Positions 7,920-17,364 are shown, counted from the stretch's first letter. The stretch: DNA of 64,000 nt from DAIDJD01 sp035485275 (GCA_035485275.1 DATHOE010000024.1:54690-118689); one strand, 5' to 3'. Translations and numbers: made by a program. Notes: generated by a model from the sequence alone, not told the origin.

Positions 7920-9178
7920 AGGCCGCCCTGCTGCTGGCGGCCCTGCTGTCGGCGACGCCGTCCACGGCGTCCTGGGCCGGCACCGGCGTCGGGGGCGAGA
8001 TACAGAGCGCCCAGCAGAACCTGGACACGATCCGCCACGAGATCAGCACGAAGGAAAAGACGGTGCGCGCGCAGACCCGCGTTGAGCGCAACGAGCTCGA
8101 CACGCTGAAGCGGCTCAACCGCGAGCTGGATGTCGCCCGGCGCGACACCCTCACCCACAAGCACAACTTGGGCCTGGTGCTGGAGCGCCTGACCCTGCTC
8201 AACGCGGAGGCGGAGCGCCTGGGGGGCGAGGAGGCGGGCGACCGGGCCTTCCTGGAAAGCGACCTGGTGGCGCTGTACAAGGCGCACCTGGGGCAGCAGC
8301 CTTTGCTGCTGGTGTCGGCGCGCAGCCCCTTCGAGCTCCAGGCCAGGGCCCATTACCTCGCGGCCCTGGCCTCGGCCACCTCGCTGCGCATGGGCGCGCT
8401 CAGCGGGGACCTGAACCAGCTGGATTCCTACAAGCGCGAGTTCGACAGCCGCTACGCCGAGCTGCAGGCCCGCATGCGCGAGGTCGAGAACGACAGCGCC
8501 AAGGTGGAGCGCGAACGCCGCGGCAAGGAGGCGCAGCTGCGCGCGGTGCGCCTGCGCAAGGCCCGCGCGGTCGCGGCGGTGCGGGAACTAAAGGCCTCCG
8601 CGGACCGTCTTCAAGGCATGCTCGACGGCCTCTTGACCGAGGCCTTGCGCAGGGACGCCGAACGGAAACGGGCGCTGGCCCTGGAGCAGCGGAACCGGCA
8701 GAGCCAGAACGAAAGCCTGGGCCAGAACAAGACCCAGTTCCATTTCAACGAGGTCGCCCCCGGGCCCTTCGACGGGTCCGGCCTCGGACGGGGCCTGCCT
8801 TGGCCGGTCGAGGGCGAGGTCCTTTCCCATTTCGGCAAGCACCTGCATCCGGTGTTCCACATCCCCGTGTTCAACCGCGGCATAGAGATCTCCGCGGGCT
8901 ACGGCTCGCCGGTGCGGGTGGTGGCGCCGGGCCTGGTCGATTTCGCGGGCGAGATGGAGGGCTTCGGGCACCTGGTGGTGGTGGACCACGGCGAGGGCAT
9001 GCTCAGCGTCTACGGCTACGGCAGCAGGCTGCGGGTGCGCAAGGGCCAGGAAGTGCGCCAGGGGGAAGTGTTGGAGGACGTGGGGGAGGCGGCGGGTTCG
9101 CGGCAGCCCTCCTTGTATTTCGAAATCAGGCGGGGGGTCAAGGCGCAGGACCCCCTGAGATATCTGGCGCGGCGATAG
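7916..9178 (+). CDS. envC: EnvC-like amidase activator (coiled coil + degenerate LytM)
   Basis: This 420-residue protein has a signal peptide (about residues 1-21), a long charged coiled coil (~25-265) and a C-terminal LytM/M23 domain (~300-418). Active M23 enzymes use H-x-G-x-D and H-x-H zinc sites. Here the first reads NRGIEIS (Asn320, Glu324) and the second PSLYFEIRR, the same substitutions seen in E. coli EnvC, which activates amidases instead of cutting peptidoglycan. Following ftsEX directly, it is most likely the FtsEX-controlled activator. No amidase gene is visible in the window. Confidence 0.88.
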   Translation: MKAALLLAALLSATPSTASWAGTGVGGEIQSAQQNLDTIRHEISTKEKTVRAQTRVERNELDTLKRLNRELDVARRDTLTHKHNLGLVLERLTLLNAEAERLGGEEAGDRAFLESDLVALYKAHLGQQPLLLVSARSPFELQARAHYLAALASATSLRMGALSGDLNQLDSYKREFDSRYAELQARMREVENDSAKVERERRGKEAQLRAVRLRKARAVAAVRELKASADRLQGMLDGLLTEALRRDAERKRALALEQRNRQSQNESLGQNKTQFHFNEVAPGPFDGSGLGRGLPWPVEGEVLSHFGKHLHPVFHIPVFNRGIEISAGYGSPVRVVAPGLVDFAGEMEGFGHLVVVDHGEGMLSVYGYGSRLRVRKGQEVRQGEVLEDVGEAAGSRQPSLYFEIRRGVKAQDPLRYLARR

Positions 9179-9203
9179 CCTTCTAGGGCATCAAAGGAGA
9201 ACC

Positions 9204-10706
9204 ATGATGGACGGCAGAAAAAGGGATATCCGGGGCCTGGGAGCGCTGCTGGGTCTGGCCGCGCTGGCCCTGTGCGTGTGGCCCAGCGGCCTGCGCGCCG
9301 ACGACGACCTGTACCGCCAGCTGAAGCCGCTGATGGAGAGCATGGCCATCATCCAGGACAACTATGTGGACGCGGACAAGGTGACGTCCGCGAAGCTCGT
9401 CTCCGGCGCCATCAAGGGGATGATGGAGCAGCTGGATCCCTTCAGCGAGTACATGGACCCCGACGCCACCAAGGACATGAACTCCGAGACCGAAGGCTCC
9501 TTCGGGGGCCTGGGCATCGAGATCAGCCAGTCCGACAAGATGCTGACCGTGATCAGCCCCATCGACGGCACCCCCGCGGACAAGGCGGGCATCAAGGCCG
9601 GGGACGTCATCCTCAAAATCGACGGGGCCAGCACCGAAGGCATGGACCTGACCGACGCCGTGCACAAGATGCGCGGCGAGCCCGGCTCCAAGGTCACGAT
9701 CTCCATCTTCCGCACCGGCTTCGACGCCCCCAAGGACATCAACCTGGTCCGGGCGGTCATCAAGATGCAGACCGTGAAGTCGTACATGCTGGGCGACAAG
9801 GTCGGATACATACGCCTGAGCGAGTTCATGGGCACCTGCGCCGAGGATTTCGGGGCGGCCCTGGACAAGCTCCGAGACCAGGGGGCCCGCGCCCTCATCA
9901 TCGACGTCCGCAACAACCCGGGCGGCAAGCTCAATTCCGCGGCCGCGATCGCCAGCCATTTCGTGGAGCGGGGCAAGGTCATCGTCAGCACCGCGTCGCG
10001 CTACAAGGACAAGGACATGAGCTTCGCCAGCGACGGCGGCGACCGCTGGACCAAGCCCACCGTCATCCTCATCAACGGTGGCTCCGCCTCGGCCAGCGAA
10101 ATCCTCGCCGGCGCCCTGCAGGACTACGGCCTGGCGGTGGTGGTGGGCACCAAGAGCTTCGGCAAGGGCTCGGTGCAGACCATCCTTCAGCTCTCCAACG
10201 GCGGCTCCCTGCGCCTGACCACCGCGAAATACCTCACGCCCAATGGCCGCTCCCTGCACGGGACGGGCATCGACCCCGACGTGCTGTGCGAGGAGGAGCC
10301 GGTCAGCAAGGTGATGGCCGGCCTCGAGGAGCAGGGCAGCTTCGCGGCCTTCGTCAAGTTCTACCGCGTGGAGCACCCCAGTTTCACCCTCAAGGAGGCC
10401 GGGCCCAAGACCCCCATCAAGGTCAGCGAGCATGACTGGCAGGTCCTGAAGCCCGAGAGCAAGGAGGACATCCTGCTCGACGACTTCCAGGCCTACCTCG
10501 ACAAGCACGGCAAGCGCCTCGACCCCGACGACCTCGCCCGGGAGCGCACGCACCTGCTGGCCGGCATCAACGAGGAACTGGCCCGCCAGACCGGCGGCGA
10601 GGACGCCGCCCGCATCCAGGCCCTCAGCGACGACCCCCAGGTCGGCGAAGCCCTGAACGTGCTCAGCGTGGAACGCATCCTGGCGTCCCGCTCCGGTTCG
10701 CGCTGA
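9204..10706 (+). CDS. ctpA: S41 C-terminal processing peptidase
   Basis: This 500-residue secreted serine protease has a signal peptide at ~1-33 and an N-terminal helical region. A PDZ domain follows at ~95-180 (GGLGIEIS, GIKAGDVILKIDG), then the S41 catalytic domain. The likely Ser/Lys dyad is Ser296 in NGGSASASEI and Lys321 in SFGKGSVQT. The substrate loop LIIDVRNNPGGKLNS is typical. AAGGAG at 9194-9199 favours the second ATG at 9207 slightly over 9204. Neighbouring envC and yibQ suggest it trims or degrades division or hydrolase factors, as Prc/Ctp proteases do elsewhere. Confidence 0.93.
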   Translation: MMDGRKRDIRGLGALLGLAALALCVWPSGLRADDDLYRQLKPLMESMAIIQDNYVDADKVTSAKLVSGAIKGMMEQLDPFSEYMDPDATKDMNSETEGSFGGLGIEISQSDKMLTVISPIDGTPADKAGIKAGDVILKIDGASTEGMDLTDAVHKMRGEPGSKVTISIFRTGFDAPKDINLVRAVIKMQTVKSYMLGDKVGYIRLSEFMGTCAEDFGAALDKLRDQGARALIIDVRNNPGGKLNSAAAIASHFVERGKVIVSTASRYKDKDMSFASDGGDRWTKPTVILINGGSASASEILAGALQDYGLAVVVGTKSFGKGSVQTILQLSNGGSLRLTTAKYLTPNGRSLHGTGIDPDVLCEEEPVSKVMAGLEEQGSFAAFVKFYRVEHPSFTLKEAGPKTPIKVSEHDWQVLKPESKEDILLDDFQAYLDKHGKRLDPDDLARERTHLLAGINEELARQTGGEDAARIQALSDDPQVGEALNVLSVERILASRSGSR

Positions 10707-11557
10707 TGGCCCGGCGCGCGCTCCTGGCGCTGGCCGCGCTGGCCCTGGGGGGCCTGGCGCTCTGGTGGCTGTATCCGGGCGTCTTCGGGCGTCTGGCTCC
10801 TGCTCCGCCTCCCGCTCCCGCCGCGCAGCCCACTCCGCTTGCGGCGCCGACGGCCGCCCCCGTGGCGGCCGCGCCCACCACGGTCCCCCGCCCCGCCGGG
10901 GCGCTGCTGGCGCTGGTCCTGGACGACTGGGGATACCAGAAGGCACCGGTGGAGCGCCTGAAAACCATGCGCTTCCCCATGACCACCTCGATCCTCCCCA
11001 ACCTGCCGTACAGCCGGGCCGCCGCGGACGCCAGCCACGCGGACGGGGACGTGGTGATCCTGCACTGCCCGATGCAGTCGGTGAAGTCGGTCCACAGGGA
11101 GCGCAACACCCTGCTGACCACCATGACCCGGGCGCAGGAGCTGGCCGCGCTCAACGCCGACTGGGACTCGGTCCCCTGGCTGGTCGGCATGAACAACCAC
11201 GAGGGCTCCAAAGCCAGCGCGGACCGCAGGCTCATGGACGTGGCCGCCGCCTTCCTCAAGGGCAAAGGGGCGTTTTTCCTGGACAGCGTGACGACGCCCC
11301 GCAGCGCCATCCCGGCGGCCGCGCGCGCCGCGGGCATCCCCTGGGCGCGCCGGCGCGTCTTTCTGGACAACGTGATCAAGGAGCCGGCCATCGAGGCCGA
11401 GCTTGAGGTGGCGGTGAAGCTGGCATTGAAGGACGGCTCCTGCATCGCCATCGGGCATCCCCACAAGGAGACCCTCAACGTGCTGGAGCGCATGGCCCCG
11501 ACCCTGGCCGCGCGCGGCGTCACCCTGGTGACGGTCGACACGCTCGTGCACCCCTGA
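10706..11557 (+). CDS. divergent polysaccharide deacetylase family protein YibQ
   Basis: The 283-residue protein starts at an ATG sharing one base with the ctpA stop (TGATG). Residues ~1-25 form a signal anchor, followed by a proline/alanine linker to ~65. The rest is the YibQ/PF04748 divergent deacetylase domain: ALVLDDWGYQ, FPMTTSILPNLPYS, GMNNHEGSKAS, FFLDSVTTPRSA and IAIGHPHKETL. The same envC-yibQ neighbourhood occurs in E. coli. The biochemical activity of the family is not established; a peptidoglycan-related role is inferred from context. Confidence 0.88.
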   Translation: MARRALLALAALALGGLALWWLYPGVFGRLAPAPPPAPAAQPTPLAAPTAAPVAAAPTTVPRPAGALLALVLDDWGYQKAPVERLKTMRFPMTTSILPNLPYSRAAADASHADGDVVILHCPMQSVKSVHRERNTLLTTMTRAQELAALNADWDSVPWLVGMNNHEGSKASADRRLMDVAAAFLKGKGAFFLDSVTTPRSAIPAAARAAGIPWARRRVFLDNVIKEPAIEAELEVAVKLALKDGSCIAIGHPHKETLNVLERMAPTLAARGVTLVTVDTLVHP

Positions 11558-11567
11558 AGGCTTAGGC

Positions 11568-12581
11568 ATGATCGTCCTGGGCATTGAAAGCAGCTGCGAC
11601 GAGACCGGCGCGGGCCTGGTGGATATGCGCGGCCCGACGGTGCTCGCCAACGTGGTCGCCAGCCAGCATTCCACCCACGCCATGTACGGCGGGGTGGTGC
11701 CGGAGCTGGCCTCGCGGGAGCACCTCCGCAACCTGGGCCCGGTGGTGCGGGAGGCCCTGGACCGCGCCGGGCTGCCCATCGCGGCGGTGGACGCGATCGC
11801 CGTCACCCGCGGCCCCGGCCTGGCCGGATGCCTGCACCTGGGGCTTTCCGCGGCCAAGGCCATGGCGATGGCCCTGGACAAACCTTGGGTTGGGGTGAAC
11901 CATTTAGAGGGGCATCTTCTGGCCGCTTTCCTGGAGCACAAGGGCCTCGCTTTCCCCTACCTCGGCCTGGTGGTGTCGGGCGGGCACACCAGCCTCGTGG
12001 ACGTGCGCGGCCCGTCCTCCCGCCGGCGCCTGGAGTCGACGCTCGACGACGCGGCCGGGGAGGCCTTCGACAAGGTCGCCAAGCTCCTGGACCTCGGCTT
12101 CCCCGGGGGGCCGGCCCTGGACGGCCTGGCCCAGACCCACGCCGGCGCGGGCGTGAGCTTCCCCAAGGCGCGGCCCAAGGGCGGCGCCTCCGGTTTCAGC
12201 TATTCGGGTCTGAAGACCGCGGTCCGGACGCACCTTGAAAAGCTCGGGCGCGCGGGGCTCGAGCCGGACCGGGCCTCCGTGGCCGCGGGCTTCCGCCGGG
12301 CGGCCGTGGAGCCGCTGGTGGAAAAGGCCGTGCAGGAGGCCCTGCGGCTCGGATACGGCAGGGTCGTGGCCGGCGGCGGCGTGGCCGCCAACCGGCTGCT
12401 GCGGGAGCGCCTGCGTTCCGCCTGCGCGGAGGCCGGGCTCGAGGCGGTGCTGTGCGGCCCGGCGTTGTGCGCGGACAACGGCGCCATGATCGCCTACGCC
12501 GGCGGCCTGCGACTGATGCAAGGACAGCGGTCCCCCTGGGACCTTGGAATCGACCCCAATCTCGATGAGTGCGCGGCCTGA
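11568..12581 (+). CDS. tsaD: tRNA N6-adenosine threonylcarbamoyltransferase TsaD
   Basis: TsaD transfers the threonylcarbamoyl group to A37 of ANN-decoding tRNAs as part of the TsaBDE machinery. The 337-residue sequence shows MIVLGIESSCDETGAG at the N-terminus, metal histidines in NHLEGHLLA (His112 and His116), the ATP loop LVVSGGHTSLV, and the central DDAAGEAFDKVAKLLDLGFP followed by PGGPALDGLA. The C-terminal VAGGGVAANRLLRERL is also typical. It is followed without a gap by a dihydrouridine synthase (TGATG at 12579-12583), pairing two tRNA-modification genes. Confidence 0.96.
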   Translation: MIVLGIESSCDETGAGLVDMRGPTVLANVVASQHSTHAMYGGVVPELASREHLRNLGPVVREALDRAGLPIAAVDAIAVTRGPGLAGCLHLGLSAAKAMAMALDKPWVGVNHLEGHLLAAFLEHKGLAFPYLGLVVSGGHTSLVDVRGPSSRRRLESTLDDAAGEAFDKVAKLLDLGFPGGPALDGLAQTHAGAGVSFPKARPKGGASGFSYSGLKTAVRTHLEKLGRAGLEPDRASVAAGFRRAAVEPLVEKAVQEALRLGYGRVVAGGGVAANRLLRERLRSACAEAGLEAVLCGPALCADNGAMIAYAGGLRLMQGQRSPWDLGIDPNLDECAA

Positions 12582-13642
12582 TGCTTAAAGAGATCCGCCT
12601 CGGCGGCCTGTGCGTCGAAAACAACCTCTGGATGTCGCCCCTGTGCGGGGTGACGGACATCCCTTTCCGCGCCCTGGTCAAGGAGCAGGGCGCCGGGCTG
12701 GTGCATACCCAGATGGTGAGCTGCGCGGCGCTGGTCCGGGGCGGGGATTCCAACCAGAGGACGCGGGAGATCATGTCCCTGGCCCCCGGGGAAGGCCCGG
12801 TGGGCATACAGCTCTTCGGCTGCGACCTCGCTGAGATGGCCGAAGGCGCGCGCCAGGTCGAGAAGGAGGGCGCCCATGTGGTCAGCCTGAACTTCGGCTG
12901 CCCGGTGCCCAAGGTGGTCAAGCACAACGGCGGCTCGGCGCTCCTCAAGGAGCCCGCCACGGTGGGGGCGGTGACCGCCGCCGTGGTCCGCGCGACGCGG
13001 CTGCCCGTGGTCCCCAAGATCCGCCTGGGCTGGGACGAGGCCTCGGTCAACGCCGTGGAGATCGCCAGCCGCATCGAGCAGGCCGGCGCCGCGGCCCTGG
13101 TCGTGCACGGACGCACCCGCTCCCAGGGATACGGCGGGCGTGCAGACTGGAGCACCATCTCCGCCGTGAAGCGGGCCGTGTCCATCCCGGTGATCGGCAA
13201 CGGCGACCTTTTCACCCCCGGCGACATCGCGTTGCAGCTGGCCGAAAGCGGCGTGGACGGGGTCATGCTCGGGCGCGGAGCCATGGGCAACCCCTGGCTG
13301 TTCAGCCGGGCCCTGGCCGTCCTGCGGGGGGAGGCGGACCCCGGCGCGCCCACGGCCGAGACGCGGGTGACGACCCTGCGCAGGCACATCGGCATGGCGC
13401 ACCAGAGGCGGGGCCGTCCGGCCCTGGCCGAAATGCGCAAGCACGCCATGTGGTACCTGAAGGGCCTGCCGGAGGCGGCGGAGCGGCGGCGGGAGCTGAA
13501 CGCCACCCTCGATTTCGACGAGATCACGGCCATCCTGGACGCCTACGCGGCCTGGCTGCTTGCCCATCCCGAGGCCGTGGCCGCGGACCGCGAGGCTTCC
13601 TTCGCCGGAGCGGGAGAACCCGGGCTTGAAGAGGCGGTGTGA
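12581..13642 (+). CDS. dusB: tRNA-dihydrouridine synthase (DusB type)
   Basis: This FMN/NADPH enzyme reduces uridines in tRNA D-loops. I chose the ATG overlapping the tsaD stop (353 residues) rather than an in-frame GTG at 12569, because the N-terminal strand LKEIRLGGLCVENNLW fits the family. Motifs are SPLCGVTDIPFRALV, the catalytic Cys107 in LNFGCPVPKVVKHNGGSAL, VVHGRTRSQGYGG, PVIGNGDLFTPGD and VMLGRGAMGNPWLF. The final ~25 residues past LLAHPEA are a poorly conserved tail. Assignment to DusB rather than another Dus class is by overall pattern only. Confidence 0.92.
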   Translation: MLKEIRLGGLCVENNLWMSPLCGVTDIPFRALVKEQGAGLVHTQMVSCAALVRGGDSNQRTREIMSLAPGEGPVGIQLFGCDLAEMAEGARQVEKEGAHVVSLNFGCPVPKVVKHNGGSALLKEPATVGAVTAAVVRATRLPVVPKIRLGWDEASVNAVEIASRIEQAGAAALVVHGRTRSQGYGGRADWSTISAVKRAVSIPVIGNGDLFTPGDIALQLAESGVDGVMLGRGAMGNPWLFSRALAVLRGEADPGAPTAETRVTTLRRHIGMAHQRRGRPALAEMRKHAMWYLKGLPEAAERRRELNATLDFDEITAILDAYAAWLLAHPEAVAADREASFAGAGEPGLEEAV

Positions 13643-14544
13643 TGGCCGGGGTCCCGGCCCGCGGAGCGGTCTTGGGCCTCGCGGCCGCCTTGCTGTTCAC
13701 GGCTTGCGCGGGGCCGCGCTACGGCGGTCCCCTCTATGAGAGGGGCCTGGATTTTGAGCGCCGGGGCCGTCTGGACGAGGCGGTGGCGGCCCTGCGGCAG
13801 GCCGCGGACCGCGACCGAGGCGACCCGGTGCCGCGCGAGGCCCTGGCCAGCCTTTTCTACCGGCGCGGCTGGCTGGCCAGCGCCACCCAGGCCTGGGAGA
13901 CGGCGCTGGCGGATTCCTCCGGGGTCAAGGGCGGCGCCCCCGACTCGGCGGCGGAAGAGGCGCGCCGGCGCGCCGCGGCCGGCCTGCTCAAAATCTACCT
14001 GGCCCGCGGGGCCGCCTCGGTCCGCGGCGCGCTGTGGGCCGACGCATCGGCGGATTACCTGCGCGCCACGGAGCTGGACTCAGGGAACGCCGAGGCCTGG
14101 TGCGGATTGGCCCTGGCGGCCGGGCGGCTGAAGGACAAGGACACGGCCTATCTGGCCTACCGCCGCGCCTTCGAGCTGGTGCCGGGGAACGCTGACCTGG
14201 CCTGGGGCTACGGCTACGAAGCCCACGCGGTGTCCAGGTTCGGGGACGCGCTTGAGGCGTACCGCCGCTACACCAGCCTGGAGCCGCTGGACGCCAGGGG
14301 CTGGAACAACGAGGGGACGATCCTGGTGGAACTGGGGCGTTTCGCCGAAAGCCAGGCCTGCTTCGACAGGGCCCTGGCCCTGCGGCCCGCGCTGATCCCC
14401 GCCCTCAACGGCAAGGGCAGCGCCTTCTACTACGCGGCGCGTTTCGAGGACGCCCGCTCCCAGTGGGCGAGGGTTCTCGACCTCGACCCGGGCGACCCGA
14501 CCGCAACGCGGAATATGAGCACTCTCGTGAAGATGGGGTTCTGA
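13642..14544 (+). CDS. TPR-repeat lipoprotein
   Basis: The 300-residue protein starts at the ATG in a TGATG junction with dus; an in-frame GTG at 13639 is the alternative. The N-terminus is a lipoprotein signal ending in LLFTACAG, so Cys (near residue 27) would be lipidated. The remainder is built of TPR helices, for example LYERGLDFERRGRLDEAVAA, NAEAWCGLALAAGRLKDKDT and NNEGTILVELGRFAESQACF. It is probably an outer-membrane or periplasmic scaffold. It is coupled to coaD by another TGATG overlap. The partner is unknown. Confidence 0.85.
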   Translation: MAGVPARGAVLGLAAALLFTACAGPRYGGPLYERGLDFERRGRLDEAVAALRQAADRDRGDPVPREALASLFYRRGWLASATQAWETALADSSGVKGGAPDSAAEEARRRAAAGLLKIYLARGAASVRGALWADASADYLRATELDSGNAEAWCGLALAAGRLKDKDTAYLAYRRAFELVPGNADLAWGYGYEAHAVSRFGDALEAYRRYTSLEPLDARGWNNEGTILVELGRFAESQACFDRALALRPALIPALNGKGSAFYYAARFEDARSQWARVLDLDPGDPTATRNMSTLVKMGF

Positions 14545-15041
14545 TGCGCCGGCACCTGCTGTATCCCGGATCCTTTGACCCGCCCACCCTGGGCCACCTC
14601 GACCTGATCCGCCGGGGGCACGCCCTGTTCCCGAAGCTCACGGTGGCGGTGCTGCGCAACGGCGCGAAATCGTCCCTGTTCAGCGTGGCGGAGCGCGTGG
14701 CCATGCTCAAGCACATGACCAAGGGCCTCAGGGGGGTCGGCGTCACGAGCTTCGACGGCCTGCTGGTCGACTACCTGAAGAGCGTCCGCAATCCGGTGGT
14801 CCTAAGGGGCCTGCGGGTGGTTTCCGATTTTGAGTACGAATTCCAGATGGCCCTGATGAACCGGAAGCTCGATCCGGCCTTTGAAGTGCTCTACCTGATG
14901 CCCGACGAACGCTACAGCTACATCTCCAGCTCCCTGGTCCGCGAAGTGGCCCGCCTGGGGGGCAAGGTCCACCAATTCGTCCCCAAAGAAGTGGCCCGGC
15001 GCGTGCACGAAGCCATGCGCCTCAAGGCCCTGATCGCCTGA
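14544..15041 (+). CDS. coaD: phosphopantetheine adenylyltransferase
   Basis: CoaD makes dephospho-CoA from 4'-phosphopantetheine and ATP. The ATG at 14544 overlaps the preceding stop (TGATG) and gives a standard 165-residue protein starting MRRHLLYPGSFDPPTLGHLD, with the T-x-G-H nucleotide motif at residues 15-18. The second nucleotide-binding motif is YSYISSSLVREVARLGG, and VVLRGLRVVSDFEYEFQMAL matches the family core. The 3' end overlaps the convergent YfhO gene by 20 bases, so the two transcripts are complementary at their ends. Confidence 0.96.
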   Translation: MRRHLLYPGSFDPPTLGHLDLIRRGHALFPKLTVAVLRNGAKSSLFSVAERVAMLKHMTKGLRGVGVTSFDGLLVDYLKSVRNPVVLRGLRVVSDFEYEFQMALMNRKLDPAFEVLYLMPDERYSYISSSLVREVARLGGKVHQFVPKEVARRVHEAMRLKALIA

Positions 15042-17364
15042 GGGCGCCGCCCTTTTTGTTCCCCGAGCCCATGAGCGCCAGTCCGATCAGCGCTGCCAGG
15101 CCGGCCAGGCAGGCCGCCAGCGCATCGTAGAACAATCCATCGTCAAAACTGAAATCCAAGCGGTGCCGACCCGGGCCGAGGATGACGGCCTGGAAATCGC
15201 CGTCCGCCTTCAGCACCGGCGCGTCCCGGCCGTCCACGGAGCAGCGCCAGGAGGGGTACCAGGTGTCCGACAGCACCAGGGCCGAGGCCTCGTCCGTGGT
15301 GACGGCGAGCGAGAAGGACTGGGGCGAGCGCGCGAGCCAGGCGACGCTGCCCTTGGGCGGGGCGCCGCCGAGCCCGGCGTCCACAGCCAGGGCCACCTCG
15401 CTGCGCGGCTCGAAGGTCCCGCCGGCCACCAAACGGCAGGCTTCCTCCTCGCCGGGCACCCTGACGCTGCGCCCCACCAGCCAGGCGCGCGGCAGGGCCC
15501 CGCGGTTCTCGTAGACCGTCACCTGGTCTCCGGGTACCGAGGATTTCAGCTTGGAGTGGCGGAAGACGTAGCGGACGTTGAACAGGTCCAGGAAGTCCGT
15601 CCAGGCGCCCGTGGACGGGGGCACCGAGGACATGAGCCGCGCGAAGCTGGCTATGGGCACGGATTCGTCGCCGTACAGGTTCTCGTATCCCAGAAGGATG
15701 GCGTTGTTGGGGTTGGCGCTGTCCGGATCCAGGACGCGCCAGGGCTCCAGGCCCGGCGGGGAAGGGGGCCGCGCCGCAAAATTTGTTTTTTCCATCGCCG
15801 TTTGTATGTCCGTGAAACGGATGAAGCGGGTGAAGAGGGGCTGGAGATCCAGGCAGTGCACGGCCAGCGCCAAAAGCAGCGCGACCCTTGCGTCCAGCCG
15901 CCTGGCCGCAAGGAACAGGAAGACCAGCAGAGCCGGCACGAGCCCCAGCGTGGCCAGGGCGGATTGGCGGGCCAGGGACGCGAGCAGGGCCACCGCGGAG
16001 GGATAGGAGCCGGCCAGGGCCGGAAGCCAGGGCATGGCGGGCGCGTCCAGGGCCGCGCGCCCGTCCGCCGCGGCGAAAGCCAGGGCCGCCGCCGCCAGCG
16101 CCAGGGCGGAAAAAACACAGGCCCCGCGCAGGGCCGCCGCCCGGGTCTCCCGCGCCCTCAGGGCGTCCCAGCCGAAGGCGGCCAGGCTGCAGACGGCGAA
16201 GGTGAGCAGGAACAGGGTCCGGCTCCAGATCCTGAAACCGGAAACGATGGGCAGGCTTTGGAACAAAGCATAAAAGGGCGTCCAGAACCCCTGCGCGAAG
16301 AAGAAGGCCAGCAGCGCCAGCGCGGCCATCCAGCGCACCCGGGCGTCGCGCAGCCACAGCGCTGAGAGGGCGCACGCGGCCAGGGCCCACGGCAGCAGAC
16401 CGAAGTACTCCGTGGTGAAGCTGTCTTTCACGGCCCCGTGGTAGGTGGGTTCCTGCCAGCCGAAGAAGCCCGGCACCCACCAGGTCAGGGCGTCGCTGAG
16501 GCTGATCGACCCCCCGACGAAGGCGGCATGGGAGAAGCCGCTGCGCGCGGCCAGGGGCAGGTACTGGAGGGTCAGCCAGAGCTGGGGAGCGGACAGAAGG
16601 AAGGCCGCGCCAAGGGCCAGAGCCAGGCCCTTGAGCACGGGCAGGCAGGCGGCCGGCCCCCTGGGAGCGGCGCTTTGGCCCGGCACCGCGTCCTCCCCCT
16701 TCCAGGCGAGGGCCAGGGTGAAACAGGCCAGCGCAGCCAGGGTGTAGGCGAGCAGCTGGGAGGCTCCGGCCAGGACCTGCAGGGCGAAGGCCAGCCCGCA
16801 CAGGCCCCAGGCGAACCAGGATCCCTCTTTGGCGCCCTTGTGCGCCGCCCAGAAAGCCCAGGGCACCAGGGCCACGCCCTCCACGAAGTTGTAAAAACCA
16901 CCGTAGAGCTGGGACAGCTCGGAGCCCGACAGGGCGAAGAAGAAGGCCCCCAGCAGGGCCGCCGGAAATCCGCGGCCCAGGCGCCGCAGGAACAGGAACA
17001 TGCCGATCCCGGCCAGGGCCACGTGGACGGAGGCGTCCAGTCCCAGGAGGGTCTGGAAGGGCAGGCCCCCAAGGTATCCGATGAGGTAGGTCGGGCTCAG
17101 GAACATGAGGTTGCAGGACGCGATCCCGGGCATGCCGCCGAGCAGGTCCGGCATCCACAAGGGCCATTGGTGGGCGGCCAGGCTTTTTTGGATCTCACAA
17201 TAGAAGGGCAGGCCCAGGGCGAACACGTCGTGTCCGTAGATCAATTTGTTCAAAAACAGCGCCGGAAAAAACAGGATCAGGGGTACGGCGACGAAAAAGG
17301 CCAGGGCCGCGAGCGTGCGGCGGCCTTCCTTCGGCGTTCCGTCCCGCTCAGCGGTTTCGGTCAT
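15022..17364 (-). CDS. YfhO-family membrane protein, copy 1
   Basis: This 780-residue polytopic protein of the YfhO family (GT-C-like fold) has about 13 hydrophobic segments in residues ~15-500 and an extracytoplasmic C-terminal domain, closing with a last helix. Shared family segments are SGSELSQLYGGFYNFVEG, WFAWGLCGLAFALQVLAG, GRSVRVPGEEEACRLVAG, DTWYPSWRCSVDGRDAPVLK and DALAACLAGLAALIGL. Known YfhO proteins help glycosylate cell-wall polymers in Firmicutes; the substrate here is unknown. I chose the ATG at 17364, which overlaps the upstream copy's end by 17 bases. It is last in a three-gene tandem operon. Confidence 0.85.
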   Translation of the reverse strand: MTETAERDGTPKEGRRTLAALAFFVAVPLILFFPALFLNKLIYGHDVFALGLPFYCEIQKSLAAHQWPLWMPDLLGGMPGIASCNLMFLSPTYLIGYLGGLPFQTLLGLDASVHVALAGIGMFLFLRRLGRGFPAALLGAFFFALSGSELSQLYGGFYNFVEGVALVPWAFWAAHKGAKEGSWFAWGLCGLAFALQVLAGASQLLAYTLAALACFTLALAWKGEDAVPGQSAAPRGPAACLPVLKGLALALGAAFLLSAPQLWLTLQYLPLAARSGFSHAAFVGGSISLSDALTWWVPGFFGWQEPTYHGAVKDSFTTEYFGLLPWALAACALSALWLRDARVRWMAALALLAFFFAQGFWTPFYALFQSLPIVSGFRIWSRTLFLLTFAVCSLAAFGWDALRARETRAAALRGACVFSALALAAAALAFAAADGRAALDAPAMPWLPALAGSYPSAVALLASLARQSALATLGLVPALLVFLFLAARRLDARVALLLALAVHCLDLQPLFTRFIRFTDIQTAMEKTNFAARPPSPPGLEPWRVLDPDSANPNNAILLGYENLYGDESVPIASFARLMSSVPPSTGAWTDFLDLFNVRYVFRHSKLKSSVPGDQVTVYENRGALPRAWLVGRSVRVPGEEEACRLVAGGTFEPRSEVALAVDAGLGGAPPKGSVAWLARSPQSFSLAVTTDEASALVLSDTWYPSWRCSVDGRDAPVLKADGDFQAVILGPGRHRLDFSFDDGLFYDALAACLAGLAALIGLALMGSGNKKGGALRRSGP

